This document shows positions 7,150 through 13,976 of a DNA stretch of 31,128 bases, piece after piece. This DNA is from Pseudomonadota bacterium (GTDB lineage Bacteria; Pseudomonadota; Alphaproteobacteria; Sphingomonadales; Sphingomonadaceae): contig JAEWCW010000052.1 of NCBI GenBank assembly GCA_023390415.1, forward strand, positions 1-31,128. The letters are read 5' to 3'. The notes under the pieces were generated by a model that ran no database searches, was not told where the DNA came from, and saw only the letters and a program-made list of their open reading frames with translations. Each line of letters opens with the position of its first letter. Position 1 is the stretch's first letter. A program made the position numbers and the translations under genes.

Positions 7150-8154
7150 ATGTCAGACCTCCCCAACGTCGATCCCACCAGCCGGGGCGCAACCGTCCTC
7201 GCCGCGCCCGACAAGATGGCGAAGGTGCGCGACCTGTTCGGGATCGACAGCGACATGGAGGTGCCGGCCTTCTCCGAGGCGGACGAAAGGGTCCCGGACC
7301 TCGATCCGGCCTATGTCTTCGATCCGGACACGACTCTCGCCATCGCCGCCGGCTTCGCCAAGAACCGCCGGGTGATGATCCAGGGCTATCACGGCACCGG
7401 CAAGTCCACCCATGTCGAGCAGGTGGCGGCGCGGCTCAACTGGCCGCTGATCCGGATCAACCTCGACGCCCATATCAGCCGGATCGACCTGATCGGCCGC
7501 GACGCGATCGTCCTGAAGGACGGCCAGCAGGTCACCGAATTCCGCGAAGGCCTCCTGCCCTGGGCGCTCCAGACCCCGACGGCGCTCGTCTTCGACGAAT
7601 ATGATGCGGGGCGCCCGGACGTGATGTTCGTGATCCAGCGCGTTCTGGAGACCGAGGGCAAGCTCACCTTGCTCGACCAGAATCGCGTGATCCGGCCCAA
7701 CCCGTACTTCCGGCTGTTCGCGACCACCAACACGGTCGGCCTCGGCGACACGACCGGCCTCTATCACGGCACCCAGCAAATCAACCAGGGCCAGATGGAC
7801 CGCTGGAACATCGTCGTGACGCTCAACTATCTACCGGCCGAGGTCGAGGCGCGGATCGTCCTCGCCAAGTCCGGCGAGTACGACCATGAGGGCGGCCGAC
7901 AGGAGGTCGAGCGGATGATCAAGGTCGCCGAGCTCAGCCGCCAGGGCTTCATGGCCGGCGACATCTCGACCGTGATGAGCCCGCGCACCGTGATCAGCTG
8001 GGCGCAGAACGCCTTGATATTCGGTGACGTCGGCTTCGCCTTCCGGCTGACCTTCCTCAACAAGTGCGACGAAGCCGAGCGCCCGATCGTGGCCGAATAT
8101 TATCAGCGCGTCTTCGGCAAGGATCTTCCCGAGAGCGTGGTCGCGAAGGCCTGA
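7150..8154 (+). CDS. cobS: Cobaltochelatase-type AAA+ ATPase CobS
   Basis: A 334-residue AAA+ ATPase of the MoxR/BchI-like group. In the aerobic B12 pathway, CobS and CobT form the ATP-driven chaperone module that helps CobN insert cobalt into hydrogenobyrinic acid diamide. Walker A GYHGTGKST spans residues 79-87, Walker B ALVFDEYD has Asp149-Glu150, and sensor-type LFATTNTVGLGDTTG and arginine-rich C-terminal segments follow. The N-terminal KMAKVRDLFGIDSDMEVPAF is the usual CobS opening. ATG at 7150 follows GAGAAG. Five bases separate its stop from cobT, so the two are cotranscribed. Because no cobN is nearby, the in vivo chelatase role is inferred from family membership. Confidence 0.95.
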   Translation: MSDLPNVDPTSRGATVLAAPDKMAKVRDLFGIDSDMEVPAFSEADERVPDLDPAYVFDPDTTLAIAAGFAKNRRVMIQGYHGTGKSTHVEQVAARLNWPLIRINLDAHISRIDLIGRDAIVLKDGQQVTEFREGLLPWALQTPTALVFDEYDAGRPDVMFVIQRVLETEGKLTLLDQNRVIRPNPYFRLFATTNTVGLGDTTGLYHGTQQINQGQMDRWNIVVTLNYLPAEVEARIVLAKSGEYDHEGGRQEVERMIKVAELSRQGFMAGDISTVMSPRTVISWAQNALIFGDVGFAFRLTFLNKCDEAERPIVAEYYQRVFGKDLPESVVAKA

Positions 8155-8159
8155 CGGCC

Positions 8160-9998
8160 ATGGCCGACCGCGACAATCCGCTCGACAGCTTCCGCCAGGC
8201 GCTTGCCGGGGCGGCGCGGGCGATCGCTCGGGACGGCGAGGTCGAGCTCGGCCTGACCGCCGAGGCGCCGAGCGCTGCGGGCAAATCGATCAAGGCGCCG
8301 ATGCCGGGACGGTCGCTGCCCGAGAGGGAGGTCGCCGAGGCGCGGGGATTCGCCGACGCGGCGGCGCTGAAGCTCCGCCACCACGATGCAGCCCTCCACG
8401 CGCGCTCGGCGCCGCTGGACGACCGCGCCCGAGTCGTCTTCGACGCTGCCGAGCAGGCGAGGGTCGAGGCGCTCGGCGCCCGCGCTATGGCCGGGGTGCG
8501 CGAGAATCTGGCACGGCTCACCGAGATGCGGCTTCGCACGGATCCGCTCAGCCGGGCGCGAACGCCGGAGGAGGTGCCGCTCGGCACCGCATTGGGCCTG
8601 ATCATCCGCGAGCGGCTGACCGGCCAGGCGCCGCCGGAATCGGCGGGCGCGGCCTTGTCCCTCGTCTCGGCCTGGATCGAAGACAAAGCGGGAAGCGATC
8701 TCGACGCGCTCGGCCTCGTCCTCGACGACCAGGCCGCCTTCGCCAAGATGCTCGGCCGGGTGCTTCAGGATCTCGAGCTGATCGAAGGCGACTCCGCCGC
8801 GGACCGCGACCCGAATGCGGGCGAGGAGGAGGAAGGCGAGGATCAGAAGGAAGGCGGCGACGACGGCGAGGACGGCACCGACACGGATGCCGGGGCGGAG
8901 GGCGCGGCCGAGATGCGGCCCGAGCAGGGCGAGTCCGGCGGGGAGCAGACCGAGACCGACTGGTCCGAGCAGGAGATGGACGAATCGGACGCCGGCGCCG
9001 GCGAGGATGGCGACGAGGGCGCCGTCCCGATCCGCCCCAATCGTCCGCCGGCCGAGGTCGTTCCGCACTTCGATTATCGCATCTTCACCGACCGCTATGA
9101 CGAGGTGGTCGAGGCCGCCGAGCTTTGCGACGAAGAGGAATTGGGGCGGCTCCGCGCCTATCTCGACCAGCAGCTCGTCCACCTGCAGAGCGCGGTGACC
9201 AAGCTCGCCAATAGGCTGCAGCGCCGGCTGATGGCGCAGCAGAATCGGAGCTGGGACTTCGACCAGGAGGAGGGGCTGCTCGACGTCGCCCGGCTCGCCC
9301 GGGTCGTCGTCAACCCGACCCACTCGCTCTCCTACAAGATCGAGCGCGACACCGAATTCCGCGACACGGTGGTCACGCTGCTGATCGACAATTCAGGTTC
9401 GATGCGCGGCCGGCCGATCTCGATCGCCGCGATCAGCGCCGACATCCTCGCGCGCACGCTCGAGCGCTGTGGCGTAAAGGTCGAGATCCTCGGCTTCACC
9501 ACCCGCGCCTGGAAGGGCGGGCAGAGCCGCGAGCGCTGGCTGAGCGAGGGACGGCCGCCCCATCCGGGCCGGCTCAACGACCTCCGCCACATCGTCTACA
9601 AGAAAGCCGACGAGCCCTGGCGGCGGGCGCGCAAGAGTCTCGGCCTGATGATGCGCGAGGGGCTGCTCAAGGAGAATATCGACGGCGAGGCCCTGCTCTG
9701 GGCACACCAGCGGCTGATCGGCCGGCCCGAGGAGCGCAAGATATTGATGGTCATCTCGGACGGCGCGCCGGTCGACGATTCGACGCTTTCAGTGAACAGC
9801 GGCACCTATCTGGAGCGCCACCTGCGGCAGGTGATCGGCTGGATCGAGGAGCGCTCCCCGGTCGAGCTGATCGCCATCGGCATCGGCCACGACGTGACGC
9901 GCTATTATGCGCGGGCGGTGACGATCATGGACGCCGAGCAATTGGGAGGCACGATGATCGGGCAGCTCGCCGATTTGTTCGACGCGCCCGGCCTCTGA
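8160..9998 (+). CDS. cobT: Cobaltochelatase-type VWA protein CobT
   Basis: A 612-residue partner of CobS. It has an N-terminal helical domain, a long strongly acidic linker (about residues 220-300, almost entirely Glu, Asp and Gly), and a C-terminal von Willebrand A domain whose MIDAS motif is Asp410-x-Ser-x-Ser in LIDNSGSMRGRP. The TTRAWKGGQSRERW and VISDGAPVDDSTLS segments match the family. The start ATG at 8160 lies 5 bp after the cobS stop; the frame continues upstream but inside cobS. This is the aerobic chelatase CobT, not the unrelated phosphoribosyltransferase of the same name. The acidic linker is normal for the family. It probably forms stacked hexameric rings with CobS. Confidence 0.95.
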   Translation: MADRDNPLDSFRQALAGAARAIARDGEVELGLTAEAPSAAGKSIKAPMPGRSLPEREVAEARGFADAAALKLRHHDAALHARSAPLDDRARVVFDAAEQARVEALGARAMAGVRENLARLTEMRLRTDPLSRARTPEEVPLGTALGLIIRERLTGQAPPESAGAALSLVSAWIEDKAGSDLDALGLVLDDQAAFAKMLGRVLQDLELIEGDSAADRDPNAGEEEEGEDQKEGGDDGEDGTDTDAGAEGAAEMRPEQGESGGEQTETDWSEQEMDESDAGAGEDGDEGAVPIRPNRPPAEVVPHFDYRIFTDRYDEVVEAAELCDEEELGRLRAYLDQQLVHLQSAVTKLANRLQRRLMAQQNRSWDFDQEEGLLDVARLARVVVNPTHSLSYKIERDTEFRDTVVTLLIDNSGSMRGRPISIAAISADILARTLERCGVKVEILGFTTRAWKGGQSRERWLSEGRPPHPGRLNDLRHIVYKKADEPWRRARKSLGLMMREGLLKENIDGEALLWAHQRLIGRPEERKILMVISDGAPVDDSTLSVNSGTYLERHLRQVIGWIEERSPVELIAIGIGHDVTRYYARAVTIMDAEQLGGTMIGQLADLFDAPGL

Positions 9999-10012
9999 CC
10001 TCGGAACCGGGG

Positions 10013-11023
10013 ATGGAAGAGCGGCGGGTCGGAATTCGGCACAAGGGCGTGCGAATCGCCGCCCTGCTCGCGATCGGCCTGGTTTCCAGCACCTTCGTCC
10101 CGGCGGTCGAGCGACCGCTCCCGATGCAGCCGTCCGAGACCGTGATGACGGTCGCGCCGATCGCGCTCGACGACGGCGACCCGTCGGTGCGCAACGCGGG
10201 CGCGCTTCAGTTCCTCGAAGTCTGGTGGCTTCGGAGCCGCGACATCCGCTTCGGCGGACTCTCGGCCATGCATATCGAGGACGGCGCGGTGACCGCCATC
10301 AGCGACGCCGGCGACCTCTTCCGATTCCCTCTGCCTGGCCTCGGCACGCGCACCCTGCCGCTGCGTATCGAGCGGCTGATCGACGGGCCGGGGTCCGGCC
10401 GCCGCAAGTCCGATCGCGATTCGGAATCGATGGTGATCGCCGGCGACCATGCCTGGATCGCGTTCGAGAGCGCCAATTCGGTCTGGCGCTATTCGCGGAC
10501 GAGCGGGCGGGCCGAGGCCTCGGCGCGGCCCGAGCCGATGCGCCGCTGGCCCTCGATGCGCGGCGCCGAGGCGATGCTCCGGCTGGCGGACGGGCGCTTC
10601 CTGGTGTTGGCGGAAGGCCCTGTCGGCGATGACGGAAGCACCCCCGTGCTGCTCTTCGCCGGCGACCCGGCCGAGGAAGGGACGTCTGCCGAGGCCCTGC
10701 GCTACCGCCCGCCCGAGGGGTTCCGCGCCACCGACGCGGCCGCCCTTCCCGACGGCAGGATCCTGATCCTCAACCGCCGATTCTACTGGACGGAAGGCGT
10801 GTCGGCCGCCGTGACCATGGTCGACCGGCGGGCGCTTCGGCCGGGTGCGATGCTGGAGGGGCGGGAGATTGCGCGGCTCGACGGCGATCTTACTGTCGAC
10901 AATATGGAGGCGCTCAGCATCACGCGCGAAGGCGCCCGGACGATCGTGTGGATCGCCTCGGACGACAATTTCAATCCGCTGTTCCAGCGGACCCTGCTGA
11001 TGAAATTCGCGCTGGCGGAGTGA
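10013..11023 (+). CDS. Secreted esterase-like activity of phytase family protein
   Basis: A 336-residue protein of the esterase-like phytase family, a beta-propeller-like group found mainly in proteobacteria. Features: an N-terminal positively charged stretch then the hydrophobic VRIAALLAIGLVSSTFV (signal peptide or anchor), RFGGLSAMHIEDG, a conserved DRDSESMVIAGDHAW, RGAEAMLRLADGRFL, and a late VDNMEALSI motif followed by WIASDDNFNPLFQRTLLMKF. The ATG at 10013 is 14 bp after cobT, so it may be the distal gene of the same transcript, although no functional link is known. The ribosome-binding site is weak. True substrate and catalytic residues are not known to me; phytase activity should not be assumed. 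Confidence 0.85.
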   Translation: MEERRVGIRHKGVRIAALLAIGLVSSTFVPAVERPLPMQPSETVMTVAPIALDDGDPSVRNAGALQFLEVWWLRSRDIRFGGLSAMHIEDGAVTAISDAGDLFRFPLPGLGTRTLPLRIERLIDGPGSGRRKSDRDSESMVIAGDHAWIAFESANSVWRYSRTSGRAEASARPEPMRRWPSMRGAEAMLRLADGRFLVLAEGPVGDDGSTPVLLFAGDPAEEGTSAEALRYRPPEGFRATDAAALPDGRILILNRRFYWTEGVSAAVTMVDRRALRPGAMLEGREIARLDGDLTVDNMEALSITREGARTIVWIASDDNFNPLFQRTLLMKFALAE

Positions 11024-11030
11024 ACGCCGC

Positions 11031-11047
11031 GCCGCGGCTTACGCGGC
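11031..11047. terminator. Weak hairpin at the phytase-like / rpmB convergence
   Basis: GCCGCG-GCTTA-CGCGGC gives a 6-bp stem with a 5-nt loop and overlaps the rpmB stop codon. There is no T-tract. It could slow both converging polymerases, but the signal is weak. Confidence 0.3.
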
Positions 11048-11338
11048 TTCGGCGGTCTCGCTCTGCTTCTTCGCGATCTCGCGCTTCAGGCGGCGGGCGC
11101 GCAGGCTCAGCTTCTCGTCCTTCGACTTCAGAAGCCAGTTGTCGAGGCCGCCGACATGCTCGACCGAACGGAGGCCGTTCATCGAGACGCGCAGCTTGAC
11201 CGAACGGCCGAGCGCGTCGGAGATCAGCGTCACGTCCTGCAGATTCGGCAGGAAGGTGCGCTTGGTCTTGTTGTTGGCGTGGGAAACGTTGTGACCCACC
11301 TGCCGGCCCTTGCCGGTCAGCTCGCAAATGCGCGACAT
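11039..11338 (-). CDS. rpmB: 50S ribosomal protein L28
   Basis: A 99-residue large-subunit ribosomal protein. The opening MSRICELTGKGRQVGHNVSH is the L28 signature, followed by NNKTKRTFLPNLQDVTLIS and the basic C-terminal tail RARRLKREIAKKQ. It lacks the Cys zinc motif seen in some L28 variants. ATG at 11338 has AGGACGAG a few bases upstream. It is monocistronic as far as visible and converges on the phytase-like gene 15 bp away. A recognisable promoter and a leader hairpin lie upstream. Confidence 0.97.
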   Translation of the reverse strand: MSRICELTGKGRQVGHNVSHANNKTKRTFLPNLQDVTLISDALGRSVKLRVSMNGLRSVEHVGGLDNWLLKSKDEKLSLRARRLKREIAKKQSETAEAA

Positions 11339-11358
11339 ATGACTCGTCCTGGATGATG

Positions 11359-11374
11359 CGGGGGCGGACCCCCG
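11359..11374 (-). other. Leader hairpin of rpmB
   Basis: On the minus strand CGGGGG-TCCG-CCCCCG forms a perfect 6-bp GC stem with a 4-nt loop. It lies between the predicted promoter and the ribosome-binding site, ending about 20 nt before the rpmB start. A role in message stability or feedback by L28 is conceivable; nothing beyond the fold supports it. Confidence 0.4.
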
Positions 11375-11386
11375 AAAGCAGGCGGC

Positions 11387-11415
11387 GAGATAGCCTCGGC
11401 AGGTCCGCGCGTCAA
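11387..11415 (-). promoter_or_regulatory. Predicted housekeeping promoter of rpmB
   Basis: Read on the minus strand: TTGACG (11415-11410), exactly 17 nt, then TATCTC (11392-11387). The -35 matches the sigma-70 consensus at five of six bases, while the -10 matches at three. The expected start of transcription is near 11380, giving a leader of about 40 nt. Confidence 0.6.
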
Positions 11416-11517
11416 CCGCTTAGCGCCCGCAGATGGTGCGGTTGAGTCGTTGCGGCTGTGCAACCAAGGCGGTACGGCTTCGTTGTCGGACCAAAGCCCA
11501 GGCTGGAGGGACCCTCG

Positions 11518-11739
11518 ATGCTGCGTAAATTGCTGCTCCTGCTCGCCCTGATCGTGATCGTCGCGATCGTCCTCGTCTGGCAGGGTTATGTCGAGGTGCC
11601 CGGCCGGGCCGACAACGGCAAATATGAGGTGAAGGTCAATCCGCCCGAGGTCGGGACGACCACCGTCGAGGTTCCGGTCGTCCGGCCGTCGCGCGGCGAT
11701 TCGAACCAGGCCGCACCGGCGCCCGCCAACAGCCAGTAA
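11518..11739 (+). CDS. Small single-pass membrane protein, 73 residues
   Basis: A 73-residue protein with one strong transmembrane helix (LLLLLALIVIVAIVLVW, about residues 5-21) after the basic MLRK start, then a short soluble tail with KYEVKVNPPEVGTTTVEVPVV and a Pro/Ala/Gln-rich end. The tail predicts periplasmic exposure of about 50 residues. ATG at 11518 has a near-perfect GGAGGG ribosome-binding site 7 nt upstream, which strongly supports it as a real gene and fixes the start; an upstream in-frame extension has no such signal. It lies 36 bp before tadA on the same strand. No family is recognised and the function is unknown. Confidence 0.8.
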   Translation: MLRKLLLLLALIVIVAIVLVWQGYVEVPGRADNGKYEVKVNPPEVGTTTVEVPVVRPSRGDSNQAAPAPANSQ

Positions 11740-11775
11740 TTTTGCTTTCCGAATGATCGGCGGCTAGCGGAGGCC

Positions 11776-12228
11776 ATGGCCTTTCCGCTCCCAGCGCCGA
11801 TGCGGCTCGCGCTCGACGAAGCCCGTGCCTGCGCCGAGGCCAGCGAGGTTCCCGTCGCCGCCGTGGTGACGCGCGGCGGCGAGGTCGTGGCCACCGGCCG
11901 CAACCGGATGCGCGAGCTCAACGATCCCACCGCCCATGCCGAAGTCGTGGCGATGCGTGCGGCGTCCTTGGCGCTTGGCACGCCGCGCCTCGATGGCTGC
12001 GACCTCTGGGTGACCCTGGAGCCCTGCGCCATGTGCGCGGGGGCGATGGCGCTCGCTCGGATCGACCGCCTCTATTTCGCCGCCGGCGATCCCAAGGGCG
12101 GGGCCGTCCTTCATGGCCCCCGCCTGTTCGGCCAGCCGACCTGCCACCATGCGCCCGAAGTCTATGCCGGGATTGGGGAGGGCGAATCGGCCGAGCTCCT
12201 CCGCGCCTTCTTCCGCGAGCGCCGCTAG
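11776..12228 (+). CDS. tadA: tRNA-specific adenosine deaminase
   Basis: A 150-residue zinc-dependent deaminase expected to convert A34 to inosine in the wobble position of tRNA-Arg(ACG). The zinc site is complete: His54 and catalytic Glu56 in NDPTAHAEV, Cys84 and Cys87 in TLEPCAMCAG. The DPKGGAV stretch after the catalytic core is typical of TadA and separates it from cytosine or guanine deaminases. ATG at 11776 is used; GGAGG lies only 2 nt before it, so the ATG at 11800 is an alternative, though it would remove residues usually present. The stop codon shares CTAG with the stop of the convergent tonB gene. Confidence 0.92.
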   Translation: MAFPLPAPMRLALDEARACAEASEVPVAAVVTRGGEVVATGRNRMRELNDPTAHAEVVAMRAASLALGTPRLDGCDLWVTLEPCAMCAGAMALARIDRLYFAAGDPKGGAVLHGPRLFGQPTCHHAPEVYAGIGEGESAELLRAFFRERR

Positions 12229-12932
12229 CGCCGCCGGTTGAGCTGGGGCGGAACCCAGTCGAAGCTGGTGCGGATGATCGCCGGCACCGGATCGCCCGCG
12301 GCGTTGCGCGCGGGACGGAAGCGGAAGCGGCGCTCGATCAGCTCGCAGGTGCGCGAATCGAGCCTGGGATTGCCGCTGGAGCGGGTCGTGCGGCAGGCGG
12401 TGGCGCGGCCGTCTGCGCCGACGGTGAACATGACGCCGACCGTCTCCACATGTGGCGGCTGCTCGCCGGGATAGTCGGAATAGCGAAGCTCGCCGGCGAT
12501 TCGCTCGGCCGGGGTTGGGCTGCCGCCGCCGCCGGTCCCGCTGCCGCTGCCGCCAGCGCCGGTGCCGGTTCCCTCGCCCCCGGCGCCGCTGCCCTGGCCG
12601 GGCTGGTCGGAGCTTCCCGAGCAGCCGCTGCCGCCCGGCACAGGAACTGCCCAGGCGCGGCAGCCGGGTGGCGCCTCGGCCTTTGGAGTCGCCGTGGGCT
12701 GGGAGCGAAGGCTCGGCGGCGCCGCAGCGCCCTCTGGCTCGGGCACATGCTTGGGTGCCCGGACGGGCGGCGGCGGCGGTGGGGCCGGTGGGGCGACCGA
12801 GAAGACCTTGAGCGGCTCCTCGATCGCCCTGGTGATGTCGACCCCGAGGCCGGTGACGATGGCGTAGCCGATCAGCGCATGGAGCAGGACGACGCCCGCT
12901 GCAACGCGCGCTCTTGAGCGTTCGACATGCAC
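12225..12932 (-). CDS. tonB: Energy transducer TonB
   Basis: A 235-residue TonB-type protein: a short cytoplasmic N-terminus, one membrane helix (AAGVVLLHALIGYAIVTGLGV), a proline-rich APPAPPPPPP segment, a long Gly/Ser/Thr-rich linker, and a C-terminal TonB domain with DYPGEQPPHVETVGVMF, TVGADGRATACRTTRSSG and a closing RFRFRPARNAAGDPVP segment. It would pass proton-motive energy from ExbBD to outer-membrane receptors; no exbB or exbD is in the window. The glycine-rich linker is common in sphingomonads. The start is GTG at 12932 with GAGG just upstream; no in-frame ATG precedes the helix. It follows the OmpA-type gene by 31 bp and shares its stop CTAG with tadA. Confidence 0.9.
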   Translation of the reverse strand: MHVERSRARVAAGVVLLHALIGYAIVTGLGVDITRAIEEPLKVFSVAPPAPPPPPPVRAPKHVPEPEGAAAPPSLRSQPTATPKAEAPPGCRAWAVPVPGGSGCSGSSDQPGQGSGAGGEGTGTGAGGSGSGTGGGGSPTPAERIAGELRYSDYPGEQPPHVETVGVMFTVGADGRATACRTTRSSGNPRLDSRTCELIERRFRFRPARNAAGDPVPAIIRTSFDWVPPQLNRRR

Positions 12933-12963
12933 CTTGGCCTCATTTCAGCCGGTCGGGCGCCCT

Positions 12964-13638
12964 TTACTGCTGGACTGGGACGATCCGGATCTCGACCCGG
13001 CGGTTTGCCTGGCGGTCAGCCTCGGTGCGCTCGGGATTGACCAGCAGCTGGCTCTCGCCGAAGCCGCGGGTCGCGATCCGGACCGGCTGGACGCCGCGCG
13101 CGACCAGATAGGCCGAAACCGCGTTGGCGCGGCGCTCGGACAGCCCCTGGTTATATTCGGCCGTGCCGGTGCTGTCAGTGTGGCCGTAGACGTCGATCAT
13201 CGTCGACGGATAGGCCTGGAGCGTCGACGCGACCTCGTTCAGCACCGGCTGGAACTGCGGCTGAACGTCGAAGCGGTCGTGGGCGAAGGTGATTCCCGAC
13301 GGCATGGTGAGGACGAGCTCGTCGCCGCGGCGCTCGACCACGACTCCGGTGCCCTCGGTGCGGCGGCGAAGCTCCTGCTCCTGCCGGTCCATATACTGGC
13401 CGACGAGGCCGCCGGCGACGGCGCCGATGCCGGCGCCGACGATTCGCTCGGTGCGGTCGCGGCGGCCGCCGATCAGGTCGCCGAGCAGGTAGCCGCCGAT
13501 CGTTCCGAGGCCGGCGCCGATCACGGTGCGGGTCGGGAATTCGCGCTCGCCGGTCTCCGGATTGGTGACGCAGGCGGCGGTGGTGGCGAGGAGGAGGCCG
13601 CCGATGGCGACCCCGGCAAGGCGCTTGGACACAGACAT
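12964..13638 (-). CDS. OmpA family lipoprotein, YiaD-like
   Basis: A 224-residue outer-membrane lipoprotein. The signal sequence ends in LLLATTAAC, making Cys23 the likely lipidated residue; Thr at -3 is a slightly unusual lipobox. Next come glycine-rich segments (GAGLGTIGGYLLGDLIGG, GAGIGAVAGGLVGQYMD), then an OmpA-like peptidoglycan-binding domain with VYGHTDSTGTAEYNQGLSERRANAV, whose Asp and Arg bind diaminopimelate in this family, and a final GFGESQ...NRRVEIRI. ATG at 13638 is chosen because AAGGA lies 6 nt before it; the ATG at 13644 would leave no space. Likely role: tethering outer membrane to cell wall. It is followed by tonB on the same strand. Confidence 0.92.
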   Translation of the reverse strand: MSVSKRLAGVAIGGLLLATTAACVTNPETGEREFPTRTVIGAGLGTIGGYLLGDLIGGRRDRTERIVGAGIGAVAGGLVGQYMDRQEQELRRRTEGTGVVVERRGDELVLTMPSGITFAHDRFDVQPQFQPVLNEVASTLQAYPSTMIDVYGHTDSTGTAEYNQGLSERRANAVSAYLVARGVQPVRIATRGFGESQLLVNPERTEADRQANRRVEIRIVPVQQ

Positions 13639-13976
13639 GATCATTCCTTTTTCCGCTCTATTCGGATTCGGTGAACTGGCGGGGTCAACCGCGTCCGGCG
13701 CGTCATTGTTCCACATCCGTGCCAGTGGGAAGGGCGATCGCGCTCAGCAGAGCGGCCCCCGCTGGACTTCGCCCGAGACCGTCACCCCAGCGGAGGCTGG
13801 GGTCTCGGCGGGGTTACACGCTGCCGTCGATGGAGCGCTGCACGGGCGGCAACGCCATCTCGTCCCGAGATGACAGCCTTCGCTGGCATGACGGCGTCGC
13901 TCAGCACTGCTCGAGGTCTTCGCGCGGAAGCGGTTGTGGAGCGGGGCGGTTGGCGGCTAAACGGTGCACCCCGCCC
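13639..13976. other. 338-bp intergenic region between ompA-like and CNNM genes
   Basis: This gap separates the divergent OmpA-type lipoprotein gene and the CNNM gene. It holds the promoters of both, none clearly recognisable, and an inverted-repeat element (13779-13894, listed separately). I see no convincing gene in it. A possible weak -35/-10 pair for the CNNM gene is TTGTGG (13932) with CTAAAC 17 nt downstream. Confidence 0.5.
13779..13894. repeat. REP-like inverted repeat element with internal hairpins
   Basis: Two 28-nt arms, 13779-13806 and 13867-13894, are inverted relative to each other and match at 22 of 28 positions by eye. The left arm is itself a hairpin (CCCCAGC-GGAG-GCTGGGG, 13785-13802), and a third hairpin (CATCTCG-TCC-CGAGATG, 13856-13872) runs into the right arm. 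This layout is that of dispersed intergenic palindromic elements in proteobacterial genomes. Only one copy is seen in this window. Confidence 0.75.

Noticed and set aside
8821..9030. Acidic low-complexity stretch in cobT as an assembly or frameshift artefact
   Set aside because: CobT normally has a long acidic linker before its VWA domain, and the frame is open throughout.
11026..11038. GCCGCG-C-CGCGGC inverted repeat as a terminator
   Set aside because: A one-base loop cannot fold; the overlapping GCCGCG-GCTTA-CGCGGC stem is the better, still weak, candidate.
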